From: a virus
Reading direction: 5' to 3' (one strand)
IMG/VR virus record: IMGVR_UViG_3300045303_000058
Location: 1-41,025 of that record
Length of the DNA stretch: 41,025 bases
The position numbers and the translations under genes were made by a program. How positions within the stretch are numbered: the stretch's first letter is position 1; each line of letters opens with the position of its first letter. Positions 31,685 through 39,263 of the stretch are shown piece by piece. The notes below the pieces were generated by a model. The model did not search any database. It saw only the letters and a program-made list of their open reading frames with translations, and was not told where the DNA came from.

Positions 31685-32711
31685 GGACCGTCACGCCGAG
31701 GAACAATGCCCACTGGTCAGCGATGGTGTCGAGGCCGAATGTGCGGACGGCCATCTCTCGCTGAAGCGCCGACCACGACTGCCCGATGTCTGTCGTCAGA
31801 ACTTGGTCGAGCATATAGGCCGCGCCATCCGGCGTGGGTGCCCAATGGACCGCGAGTTCGTGGCCCTCGAACAGTTCCGGGTAGCCGAAGATCTGCATGT
31901 ACCCGGGACCGATGCTGACCACCGGGACGCCGGTCATCATCGCCTCGATGAGTCCCAGCGTGTAGGACGCGGGCTGGGTGCCGGTGTAGAGGTAGACCCG
32001 GATGTCCCGGAGGTACTGGCGCATCTCGTCATAGCCGAGCTCGCCCAGCCCGCCGTGGAGTTCCGATCCCGGACCAGCCGGGAGCCGTGGAAGCCCACGG
32101 GTCACCTCCTCCCAGAAGCCGTAGTTCGTCCACGGGTCACGCCGCAGTAGTCCCTGGGTCACGTTGCCCACCACCGCCTTGTCGCCCGTCCATCCGTACC
32201 AGTCGGTGGGGTCCTTGCCGAACCGGATCAGCGCATCGTGCCCGATGTAGCCCGGGATGAACCGCTCGTTGGGTGAGTAGGCGACCCGCTCGAGCCCGTC
32301 CGCCCGGAGCGGTCCCATCATCCGCTCGTTGTTCTCTACCGACTGCCCGACCGTTCGCCAGATGACCCGCCGACCCGGAGCGCCCCGCATCCAGTCACGG
32401 ATCCGCGGCCAATCCCCGACCAGGCGTTCTAGATAATGGTGGAACACGATCACGTCGGCCCAGTCCAACAGCGCGTCGGGAAGATGCTCCTGGGCAGCGG
32501 TCAGGTTGTCGTCTGAGCCGATGGCATCGACGGCGCCCTTGAGGTCCGGGAAGAAGGTCATATCGGACGGCGGCCGGGTATCGACGTGGGGATGCTGGGG
32601 ATCGATGTAGGGACCGATATCGAAGGCTTCCACGCCGATCCGCTTGTAGAGCTTGAGCATGTCGTAACTCTCGACGCTGTGCGAGAGCGCCTGGACGACG
32701 TGGAGCATCAT
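31677..32711 (-). CDS. Glycosyltransferase, GT-B type (344 aa)
   Basis: The C-terminal donor-binding domain contains YTGTQPASYTLGLIEAMMTG followed by VPVVSIGPGYMQIFG, a clear GT4-like motif with the conserved Glu. The N-terminal acceptor domain begins MMLHVVQALSHSVESYDMLK. The ATG at 32711 overlaps the HNH gene stop as ATGA. Sugar and acceptor unknown. Confidence 0.75.
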   Translation of the reverse strand: MMLHVVQALSHSVESYDMLKLYKRIGVEAFDIGPYIDPQHPHVDTRPPSDMTFFPDLKGAVDAIGSDDNLTAAQEHLPDALLDWADVIVFHHYLERLVGDWPRIRDWMRGAPGRRVIWRTVGQSVENNERMMGPLRADGLERVAYSPNERFIPGYIGHDALIRFGKDPTDWYGWTGDKAVVGNVTQGLLRRDPWTNYGFWEEVTRGLPRLPAGPGSELHGGLGELGYDEMRQYLRDIRVYLYTGTQPASYTLGLIEAMMTGVPVVSIGPGYMQIFGYPELFEGHELAVHWAPTPDGAAYMLDQVLTTDIGQSWSALQREMAVRTFGLDTIADQWALFLGVTVHA

Positions 32712-33106
32712 CGGGCTGCCCTTGCTCGCCGGGTTTCCCAGCCCGCCAGCGCAGCGCGATGGGCAACCCCCGGCGCGAACCGATGCGGGCTATCCGATCC
32801 CTTCTTGGTACGGCCTTTCGCGTCTCGGTCCCGGATATTGTCCAGTTGCGTCCCAGCGAACAGGTGCGACGGGTTGATGCACGGCGGGTTGTCGCAGGCG
32901 TGCAGGATGCGTTCGTTGGGACCGATGACCGGATGCCGCTGGAGGATCCACGCGACCCGGTGCGCGAGCATATAGCGCCCCCGGAACTTGAGCCGCCCAT
33001 AGCCGCGCTCCTTGCCCCTGTTCAGGCCGCGCTGCCATTCCCAGCACCCGCGCGGCGTCACCTTCGCGCGCGACCAGAACTCCGCTTCTGTTACCGGGTT
33101 ACCCAT
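32708..33106 (-). CDS. HNH endonuclease, homing-type (132 aa)
   Basis: The domain follows the pattern of stand-alone phage HNH nucleases: RGCWEWQRGLNRGKERGYGR, then LAHRVAWIL, then HACDNPPCINPSHLFAGTQ with catalytic His/Asn residues. It lies between the acetyltransferase and a glycosyltransferase gene, overlapping both. Such genes are often mobile. GGAGGGCAGG precedes its ATG at 33106. Confidence 0.85.
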   Translation of the reverse strand: MGNPVTEAEFWSRAKVTPRGCWEWQRGLNRGKERGYGRLKFRGRYMLAHRVAWILQRHPVIGPNERILHACDNPPCINPSHLFAGTQLDNIRDRDAKGRTKKGSDSPHRFAPGVAHRAALAGWETRRARAAR

Positions 33107-33479
33107 CGTCCTGCCCTCCGTAGTACTTGACGACCCGCGCCGGCACCCCTGCCACCAGGGCGTAGTCCGGCACATCATCGACCACCACCGAGCCCGCCGC
33201 CACCACCGCGAACCGACCGACCGTGACCGGCCCCACGATGATGCAGCGGGTGCACAGCCAAGCGCCCTCCTTGATGTGGACCGGCCCGCCGCCCGACGTC
33301 ACCCTACGCTCGGCTCCGAACACGTTGGGGTCGTGGCTGCCCGTCAGGATCATGACGTCGTGCCCCGAGAACGCATCCTTCTCGATGGTCACCTTGTGGA
33401 TGCAGTCCACCATCGCGTCCATGAGCACCGACGGGTGGATGTCCGGCTCGACGCCCGTCTCCCGGCTGGTGAACCTCAC
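33099..33479 (-). CDS. Hexapeptide-repeat acetyltransferase (126 aa)
   Basis: The C-terminal half shows left-handed beta-helix repeats (IKEGAWLCTRCIIVGPVTVG) ending in the family signature AAGSVVVDD...YALVAGVPARVVK. A central GSHDP supplies the likely catalytic His. Members O-acetylate sugars using acetyl-CoA. Start GTG 33479 overlaps the FkbM gene stop as GTGA; the longer frame is a shadow. Slightly short for the family, so it may be a minimal form. Confidence 0.8.
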   Translation of the reverse strand: MRFTSRETGVEPDIHPSVLMDAMVDCIHKVTIEKDAFSGHDVMILTGSHDPNVFGAERRVTSGGGPVHIKEGAWLCTRCIIVGPVTVGRFAVVAAGSVVVDDVPDYALVAGVPARVVKYYGGQDDG

Positions 33480-34168
33480 CGCCGCACCGCCCGGAACCCG
33501 CCCGGTCCCTCGAACGGCCCCGAGAACGTAACGACGTGCGTCTCGGACAGTAGGCCGATGATGTCGTCCTGCGTGCCGTGGGTGTTGTGCCATTCCCCGA
33601 CGAACGTCTCCACCTTGCCGACCGCGGGGCTGTCGAGGAACGCGAACTCCGCGCCCTCGGTGTCGATCTTGCAGAACGCCACGTCCCCGCCGGCCATCGC
33701 CACAAGGGTCTGCAATGTGGTCGCGGGGTAGCTGATGGTCGCTGCCGCGTCGCTCGTTGCTAGGATGGACGAGTTCCCCACGAAGGCGTGGTGGGTCGCC
33801 GACTCGCTGCCGGTGAACCCGTAGGACACGTCGACGAACCCCGACTTGCCGACCGCGCCTTCGATGAGCCACACCCGCGCGCCGACGCCGTTGGCCTCGA
33901 TGTTCGTGCGGATGAGGTCGATGTTCGGCGGCACGGGTTCCACGATGAGCACCCGGAGGTCGGGGTTGTCGACGGCCAGCGCGATGCCGACCGAGCCGAG
34001 GTAGCCGCCGATGTCCAGCGCCACGCCCTCGAGGTCATGGGGCAGCCCGTACTCGTCCTGGTCGAGCGATGCGGTCAGGGTGTTCGCGTCATTGGTGTGG
34101 TCCCGGTACGTCATCAGCAGATCGTGACCGCCCGGGGTCCGGAACCGCCCGATCCGGAGGTCATACAT
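33476..34168 (-). CDS. FkbM-family methyltransferase (230 aa)
   Basis: The SAM-binding motif ALDIGGYLGSVGIALA is near residue 50, followed by VEPVPPNIDLIRTNI and the family-typical CKIDTEGAEFAFL near 165. FkbM enzymes O-methylate hydroxyls on sugars or polyketides. Within this block it most likely methylates a transferred sugar. It overlaps the upstream glycosyltransferase gene by eight bases. Confidence 0.85.
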   Translation of the reverse strand: MYDLRIGRFRTPGGHDLLMTYRDHTNDANTLTASLDQDEYGLPHDLEGVALDIGGYLGSVGIALAVDNPDLRVLIVEPVPPNIDLIRTNIEANGVGARVWLIEGAVGKSGFVDVSYGFTGSESATHHAFVGNSSILATSDAAATISYPATTLQTLVAMAGGDVAFCKIDTEGAEFAFLDSPAVGKVETFVGEWHNTHGTQDDIIGLLSETHVVTFSGPFEGPGGFRAVRR

Positions 34169-35084
34169 CCCACGTCACCCACGGTGCGAACCGGGCGTCC
34201 CAGCGCGCGAGCTCGTCCAGGTCGATGTCCATCCGGGCGAGATACGGTGTCGTGTCGATGCCCATCCTGCCCCACCACGCCAGCCTACGGGTCCACAAGC
34301 CGCCGCCCGGGCCGTAGTCGGGGAGGGTCGCCAATGGACCGTCCAGCTGGTCGAGTGTCGAGAGGCCGGTGACGTGGAACCACGGCGGATCCTCGGCGAT
34401 CCATTGCTCCACCGCAAGGGCATCGAACAGGCGGACGTGGTGGACGAGCCTCGTGAACAGCCCTCGGTTTCGCAGCTGGAAGGTCGTCCCGAACAGGGTG
34501 TCGAGGTGGATGTAGTCGGGGTCTACTCCAACGAACTCGCACGCCTCCTTGGTCACATTGCCCCAGCCGACGATGCCCTCGCCGAGCCACCATCGTTGGT
34601 CCCCGAACTCGCGGTCAGTTTCCATGAGTGCGGCCCGACGGATAAACAGGAAGGTCGGCCACAGTCCATGCCGTAGTTCGGCAAGGTCGCCCCGCTGATA
34701 TGGCCCCCACTCTTGAAGCGGCGATGCGGCGTAGTCCTCATGTCGCGGCGAGCCGACAATATCCACATGGCGGCGTTCAACTGAGGTGAAAGCCGCCCAG
34801 ACGGCTTCGGGATGCCGGACGTAGGCGTCGTCCTCGCACAGCACGACGTATTCGGCAGACGTCCCATTGAGCAGCGCCAGCAGCGCCCCGTCGTGGCCCA
34901 GCCGTTCCGGGGTCATGACGCACCGGCCGCCCGCTTCGCCAACCATCCGGGCCAGCCGTTCGTCGGTCGAGCCGTTGACGAGCACCAGGAGTTCATCGAC
35001 GTAGTTCGACCACGTTGCGAAGTTACGGAGCCAGTAGGCCAGCGTCTCGACGTTGCCCGGTGTCGGGAGCAGGGCTGCCCTCAT
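34161..35084 (-). CDS. Glycosyltransferase, GT-A-like (307 aa)
   Basis: The N-terminal Rossmann-like part (ELLVLVNGSTDERLARMVGE) leads to VVLCEDDAYVRHPEAVW, where EDD acts as the DxD-type metal and nucleotide-sugar site near residue 105. Later Trp/Gly-rich segments fit GT-A enzymes. The start ATG 35084 overlaps the previous stop as ATGA. Confidence 0.75.
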   Translation of the reverse strand: MRAALLPTPGNVETLAYWLRNFATWSNYVDELLVLVNGSTDERLARMVGEAGGRCVMTPERLGHDGALLALLNGTSAEYVVLCEDDAYVRHPEAVWAAFTSVERRHVDIVGSPRHEDYAASPLQEWGPYQRGDLAELRHGLWPTFLFIRRAALMETDREFGDQRWWLGEGIVGWGNVTKEACEFVGVDPDYIHLDTLFGTTFQLRNRGLFTRLVHHVRLFDALAVEQWIAEDPPWFHVTGLSTLDQLDGPLATLPDYGPGGGLWTRRLAWWGRMGIDTTPYLARMDIDLDELARWDARFAPWVTWDV

Positions 35085-35344
35085 CGTCGCGGCCGAACGT
35101 AGACGGCTCGCTGGTGTGCGCTGTAGGTCACAAGATTCATCGCGAAGTCGTTGTCGACCCGTTCCGATGACTGGACGTCGTAGGGCAATCCGATTGGCCG
35201 ATACCGCCCGCCCCTCGGTCCACGGAGATCCTCGTCGCTAGCGATATTGAGCATCTGTTGAGCGAAGGCGTCCGCGTCCTTCCGTTCGGCCTTCCAGTAC
35301 TGACGGCTGACCTTGACCGCAAGCACGAATACCGTGGTCCTCAT
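35081..35344 (-). CDS. Hypothetical protein (87 aa)
   Basis: Begins with a beta strand (MRTTVFVLAVKVSRQYW) and is basic with several Tyr residues. No family recognised. Coupled at both ends within the glycan block. Confidence 0.6.
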   Translation of the reverse strand: MRTTVFVLAVKVSRQYWKAERKDADAFAQQMLNIASDEDLRGPRGGRYRPIGLPYDVQSSERVDNDFAMNLVTYSAHQRAVYVRPRR

Positions 35345-35853
35345 AGCGGTTCGAGGGTCGCCAGCCCGAACGGCAGTTCGTTGTCGATGAGGTGCCAGCC
35401 CTCGCGGGCCATGAACTCGTACGCCGCCCGGGCCACCGGCTCCATGACGAAGTCGTGCATCACGATCCGCTTCGGCTGGAAGGTCAGCGAGTAGGCGAGT
35501 TCCCGAACGGTGTGCTCGTATTCGTGGGACGTGTCGATGAACACGAGGTCCGCGCGGTCCGGGAGTTCGTCTTGGATTGCCGAGTCCATGTCATCACCGA
35601 CTAGGAACAGCCATCGCGGGTCATTCTGAACGCGCGGCGGGACCACGCAATCCACGATATCGACCGACCACAGCGACCCGTCAGCGGGCAGCCCGTCGAG
35701 GAGCGCCCAGGTTGAGACGCCGCCCCTAACCCCGAACTCGATGATCGTCTTGGCCTGGGCCGCCCACTTGGTGAGCGTCTGGATATGCGGGGCCATGTCT
35801 ACCTGTTCGTCGGCCCACTCGCGGAGGGACGTAGCCTCAAGAGCGCCGCTCAT
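35341..35853 (-). CDS. SAM-dependent methyltransferase, Methyltransf_24-like (170 aa)
   Basis: Motif I reads TIIEFGVRGGVSTWALL near residue 40. The segment ADLVFIDTSHEYEHTVREL near 115 is typical of Methyltransf_24/cephalosporin-hydroxylase-like enzymes that modify sugars or natural products. ATG 35853 overlaps the upstream micro-gene stop as ATGA. The extended upstream frame (to 36054) shadows that micro-gene. Confidence 0.75.
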   Translation of the reverse strand: MSGALEATSLREWADEQVDMAPHIQTLTKWAAQAKTIIEFGVRGGVSTWALLDGLPADGSLWSVDIVDCVVPPRVQNDPRWLFLVGDDMDSAIQDELPDRADLVFIDTSHEYEHTVRELAYSLTFQPKRIVMHDFVMEPVARAAYEFMAREGWHLIDNELPFGLATLEPL

Positions 35854-36011
35854 CGCGCTAACGCCCAAGAATGGAACCATTCGAGGACTGTGATGGTCGT
35901 GAGTGCCGCCGCGAGTCCCCAGCCGCACCGATCGGCAGGGAAGCCAAGGCCAAGGCAAATCCCAAAGCCGATCAGACTCCCAACGGCGTATCCGCCCATT
36001 CGCTCGCTCAT
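35850..36011 (-). CDS. Small two-helix membrane protein (53 aa)
   Basis: Two hydrophobic stretches are visible: GGYAVGSLIGFGICLGLGF (6-24) and GWGLAAALTTITVLEWF (30-46). ATGA overlaps join it to both methyltransferase genes. A membrane anchor or scaffold for the glycan enzymes is conceivable; no direct evidence. Confidence 0.6.
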   Translation of the reverse strand: MSERMGGYAVGSLIGFGICLGLGFPADRCGWGLAAALTTITVLEWFHSWALAR

Positions 36012-36481
36012 CGTCGCCTCCCCGTGACTTGTGGACCGCCCGATTGGGGGTCATCGCGTTCGTCCACGATCTCGCAGCCCGCCAGCCCCATCAGGATGGG
36101 CACGGTGGCCGGCAGGAACCGCCAGTAGTCGGGTTCGTTGTGGACCGGGAACGACTCGCGGACGGTGGTCAGGATCAGGTAGCCCCCAGGTCGCAGGACC
36201 CGCCCGACCTCGGGGAGCGTCCGCCAGAACGCGGGGTCGTGCTCCAGCATCGAGGTCGAGACGACGACATCGAACGAGGCGTCATCGAAGGTCAGCGCGG
36301 CGGCGTCCATGACCTCGTCCACGCCCTTGCCCTCTTGGGTGTCGATGCCGACGTACTCGCCCGTGAACAAGCCCCGGACCGTGCCGTTGAAGTCGTAGGA
36401 GCCGATCTCCAGGGTTCGGAGTCCAGCGAGCTCGCGCGACTCAACGATCCCTGTCACGTATTCCATGACGGATTCGTGCAT
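36008..36481 (-). CDS. SAM-dependent methyltransferase, Methyltransf_11-like (157 aa)
   Basis: The fold is shown by TLEIGSYDFNGTVRGL (motif I, near 24), YVGIDTQEGKGVDEVMDA, SFDVVVSTSMLEH and VLRPGGYLILTT. It is compact but complete. It is the first gene of the glycan block and follows a hairpin-rich leader; its start AAAGGGCAGGGATG has a perfect upstream complement. Confidence 0.8.
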   Translation of the reverse strand: MHESVMEYVTGIVESRELAGLRTLEIGSYDFNGTVRGLFTGEYVGIDTQEGKGVDEVMDAAALTFDDASFDVVVSTSMLEHDPAFWRTLPEVGRVLRPGGYLILTTVRESFPVHNEPDYWRFLPATVPILMGLAGCEIVDERDDPQSGGPQVTGRRR

Positions 36482-36563
36482 CCCTGCCCTTTCGCTACTG
36501 CCCTAACTGCCCGACAGTATAGAGGAGTCCCGGGACCCAAAGGGCAGGGATGGGTCCCGGGAC
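36479..36563 (-). promoter_or_regulatory. Regulatory leader: strong hairpin plus anti-ribosome-site repeat
   Basis: A 13-base perfect stem (36527-36539 with 36551-36563, arms GTCCCGGGACCCA and its complement, loop 11 bases) lies upstream of the methyltransferase. Its loop and arm edges contain CATCCCTGCCCTTT on the coding strand (36552-36539), the exact complement of AAAGGGCAGGGATG at 36492-36479, which holds the ribosome site and start codon. A TATACT hexamer (36521-36516) lies between. The hairpin is not followed by a U-run, so attenuation or translational control is more likely than simple termination. Confidence 0.6.
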
Positions 36564-36569
36564 GGTGGC

Positions 36570-36599
36570 GTCGGACGGGGTTGAACCGAACCATCCGAC
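36570..36599 (-). terminator. Hairpin downstream of the small Lys-rich gene
   Basis: Nine-base stem with one G-U pair (36570-36578 with 36591-36599) and a 12-base loop, directly after the stop at 36610. No U-run follows. It stacks with the stronger hairpin 7 bases further on and may slow or attenuate transcription after the capsid genes. Confidence 0.4.
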
Positions 36600-36609
36600 T
36601 CCATGTGGT

Positions 36610-36783
36610 TCAGCCAGGGTGTGAACGCTGGCCGGTTGGCAGATCGGCGGCGGGCGGTTCGTTCGCCGGCTTCGCGGTGTCGGCAGGATCCGTGGCGGTT
36701 GCCACGTTGCCCTTCTGGACACGCTCGGTCGCCTTGTCAACCTCTTTGTCGACTGCCTTCTTGAGCGACTTGGACTGAGCCAT
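36610..36783 (-). CDS. Small Lys/Ala-rich protein downstream of capsid (57 aa)
   Basis: MAQSKSLKKAVDKEVDKATE opens a charged helix, followed by an Ala/Pro/Thr-rich disordered tail. A clear GGAGGG lies seven bases before ATG 36783. It is flanked by hairpins on both sides, so its messenger may be processed together with that of the capsid gene. A capsid accessory or decoration role is only a positional guess. Confidence 0.6.
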   Translation of the reverse strand: MAQSKSLKKAVDKEVDKATERVQKGNVATATDPADTAKPANEPPAADLPTGQRSHPG

Positions 36784-36803
36784 CTCTGGCCCTCCGTGCG
36801 GGT

Positions 36804-36832
36804 GTGGACGGTGGCACTACACCACCGTCCAC
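36804..36832 (-). terminator. Perfect 11-base hairpin after the capsid gene
   Basis: GTGGACGGTGG and CCACCGTCCAC pair around a seven-base loop, 14 bases after the capsid stop codon. No U-run follows. It could protect the 3' end of capsid messenger or act as a partial terminator that lowers transcription of downstream genes. Confidence 0.5.
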
Positions 36833-36846
36833 GTTGCGGATGCGCC

Positions 36847-38352
36847 TTACGGAATGACGTCCGTGTTCATCTGGAAGTAGCCGGCATAGACGGCCGGTCG
36901 GGCGTCGAAGCCCATCTCCTCCTCGCCTCGGAAGCCGGTGAGGTTCGTGTCCCAGCGGGTGCCTGCCTGGTCGGACGAGTCGACCCGGTAGGACTGCCCG
37001 AAGAAGATCTTGAACTTCTTCCAGTTGCCGACCACGAGGTTGTCGGCCACTGCCGCGGTGCCCTCCAGGTCCGCGTCGGCGTCCGGGTAGACCGGGATGC
37101 CGAACGGGCTGATGAGCGTCCCGGCGGGGACATTGATGGCCGTCGGGCCGGCCGACGGGTTGAAGAAGAAGCCCGCCGAGTCGGTGCCCTGCGCGAGCAT
37201 CGTCCAGTAGGCCGTCGCCGAGAGCACGGCCGCCAAGCCCTGCCCGCTGGTGCTTGCCGCGCCGCGGCCCGCGAGGACCCCGGCATCGGTGGCGATCGCC
37301 ACTGCGATGGAACCCGCGAGGGTCGTCGCCGACGGCGTGAAGGCGGTCCGGAACGCGGCCGGTCCGTTGGTGAGCGCCGGGGTGTAGCCGAACGGCTGCG
37401 AGGAGCCGGTGCCCTCCCGGATGTAGAACGCCTCGCCCTGGGCGAACGCTGCGGCGAGCTCGGACAGGACGTCCTGCTCGGCCGCACCGCGCGACTGGCG
37501 AAGGAACTGGTTGCCGATGTCGTAGATGCGGGCCAACGTGTACATCGTCGCGGTGTACCCGTTGTAGTCGAGGTTGACGTTCTCCTTCGTCTGGCCGAAC
37601 GCCACGATGGCGGCCCGGGTGCGGACTGCGGATCGGAACGGGAGGTCGACCGCGAACGCGGTGACACCACTCACGACCGTGCAGATCGTCCGGTAGATAT
37701 CAGCGACCTGGCCCGGGACGATGAGGTCGTCCACGATCGCGTTCGGGATGATCCAGCCACCCGTCGCGTCGGTCGTGCCGAGCGTCGCCTTGCCCCAGGC
37801 TTCCTCGTACTGGTAGGCGTGACGGTCGCCCGAACGGAAGCCGGTCAGTTCCTCGAGGATCGCCTTGCCTTCCGGCGTGGCGGCCTTCATCGGATCCGGT
37901 CGGCCGTCGCGCAGCGCGGCGAGGATCGCCTTGCCCTCCGCCTGACGATCGGTGTCGCGGGCGTTGGCCTCGTGGACGCCCCACAGGAACGCGCCACGGG
38001 TGTCGGCGTCGAAGTGCTCGGGTCGCGGACCCGCTCCGATGAGCCGCGCCTTCGAGGGGGTGCGGTAGGAGTCGGCGAATGCCTTGGCCTCCCGCGCGTT
38101 CTCGATGGCCTCGGTGATCTCGGACTCGCGGGCCTGCTCGTCGGCCTTGGCCTTCAACTGGGTGAGATCGGCGGCCACGCGCTGCTGCTCTTCGCGCAGC
38201 TCGTTGTACCGGCCAGTGTCGTCCTTGCGTGCTTCCTGGAGGTCAGCGGCGAGCTTGTCGAGATTGGCAGCGGCCTTCCCGATCATCTCTGCCGTGACCG
38301 TGTCGGGATTGGCGTCGCCTACGACGCCCTCCCGGACGAACGATTCGGACAC
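36847..38352 (-). CDS. Major capsid protein, HK97 fold (501 aa)
   Basis: The first 100 residues form a long charged coiled coil (NLDKLAADLQEARKDD...ELREEQQRVAADL), the delta scaffold removed by the protease in this family. The body has the standard features: GGWIIPNAIVDDLI near 190, E-loop-like beta region, and LVVGNWKKFKIFFGQSYRVD near the C-terminus. Start is GTG 38352, with GGGAG eight bases upstream inside a small hairpin. It follows the protease gene directly. Confidence 0.92.
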   Translation of the reverse strand: MSESFVREGVVGDANPDTVTAEMIGKAAANLDKLAADLQEARKDDTGRYNELREEQQRVAADLTQLKAKADEQARESEITEAIENAREAKAFADSYRTPSKARLIGAGPRPEHFDADTRGAFLWGVHEANARDTDRQAEGKAILAALRDGRPDPMKAATPEGKAILEELTGFRSGDRHAYQYEEAWGKATLGTTDATGGWIIPNAIVDDLIVPGQVADIYRTICTVVSGVTAFAVDLPFRSAVRTRAAIVAFGQTKENVNLDYNGYTATMYTLARIYDIGNQFLRQSRGAAEQDVLSELAAAFAQGEAFYIREGTGSSQPFGYTPALTNGPAAFRTAFTPSATTLAGSIAVAIATDAGVLAGRGAASTSGQGLAAVLSATAYWTMLAQGTDSAGFFFNPSAGPTAINVPAGTLISPFGIPVYPDADADLEGTAAVADNLVVGNWKKFKIFFGQSYRVDSSDQAGTRWDTNLTGFRGEEEMGFDARPAVYAGYFQMNTDVIP

Positions 38353-38417
38353 GTTGAAACTCCCGCGGGTAGGGAGACGCTGGTCCGGCCTTCACCCGCA
38401 CTCGGGCCGGGGCGGTT

Positions 38418-39251
38418 CTATTCGGTGGTGGGCTGCTCCTTTGGGGAGTAGTCCGGCTGTCGGCCGATGACCGCGCTCGCGCGGGCCATCGCCTGCTCGA
38501 GAAGCTTCAATGCTTCCCGTAGGTCCGCCTCGTTGTTGGCGTTCAGCACGCGCCCTGCCTTCGCCTCGAGGTCGCCGCGCGGGGTTCCCCGAAGGTCAGC
38601 CGAGAGGTTACGCATCGCGCTCTCGATGTCGGACCACATCGCCTCGCTGGGGGAAGCGCCGTCAGACCAGAGGTCGTCGAGCGCCGCCTTCAGCGGTCGG
38701 ATGGTCGATAGGGTGTTCTGTGGAGAGGTGGAGAGGGTCTGGCGCATGTACGGCCACACCATGACCTCGCGCGCGAGCCCGCGTCGGAGGGGGTGGTCCT
38801 GGCGCAGCGCCGAGTCCGTGAGCGCCTTGCCGCCGCCCTGCCACGGACCGTACGCGGTGAACCGGGGGAACGGCTCGCTGCTGCCGAAGATCTGCGCCTT
38901 GCCGCCCGCCTTGGCCTGCTCCGCCAATCGCCGGATGAGGTCGAGCCGCCGGGAGCCGTGATCCAGCCAGATGTCGACCCACCAGCCATCCTCTTCCTCG
39001 ACCATGTTGATGGCTTTGCCGATGACGTCGCGGCCCATCTTCGTATCGCCGCCGTGATGCCAGTCGGTCGGACGGGCGTCCAGCCATGCCTTCTTAGGGT
39101 CAGTCCGGCCGGTGAACGTCTCGCCGTCGAGGTCGACCCCGCGGGGGAACGCGGGGTGGGGGATCGGACCGCCGAAGGGGATGGCGAGGAGCCTGAACTT
39201 GTCGTCATCCAGGATCGTCGCTTTGACCGGCCTCAGGTCCACGGCACACAT
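38418..39251 (-). CDS. Prohead protease (277 aa)
   Basis: Location just before the capsid gene, an N-terminal beta core (KFRLLAIPFGGPIPHP), a His/Asp-containing segment TDWHHGGDTKMG, GKAINMVEEEDGWWVDIWLD, and AQIFGSSEPFP near 125 with a candidate catalytic Ser fit prohead proteases that cleave capsid delta domains. The C-terminal 100 residues are helical and may act as scaffold. Catalytic residues are proposed by eye only. Confidence 0.7.
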   Translation of the reverse strand: MCAVDLRPVKATILDDDKFRLLAIPFGGPIPHPAFPRGVDLDGETFTGRTDPKKAWLDARPTDWHHGGDTKMGRDVIGKAINMVEEEDGWWVDIWLDHGSRRLDLIRRLAEQAKAGGKAQIFGSSEPFPRFTAYGPWQGGGKALTDSALRQDHPLRRGLAREVMVWPYMRQTLSTSPQNTLSTIRPLKAALDDLWSDGASPSEAMWSDIESAMRNLSADLRGTPRGDLEAKAGRVLNANNEADLREALKLLEQAMARASAVIGRQPDYSPKEQPTTE

Positions 39252-39263
39252 CCTACACCACCG

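Noticed and set aside
36570-36600. Possible tRNA T-arm (GGTTCGGTTCAACC)
   Set aside because: The loop resembles a T-loop, but no anticodon or D-arm and no acceptor stem can be folded around it; it is better explained as a simple hairpin.
36796-38451. Long plus-strand open frame opposite the major capsid gene
   Set aside because: It mirrors a clear capsid gene on the other strand, is Arg/Gly/Val-rich as GC-rich antisense frames are, and shows no recognisable domain.
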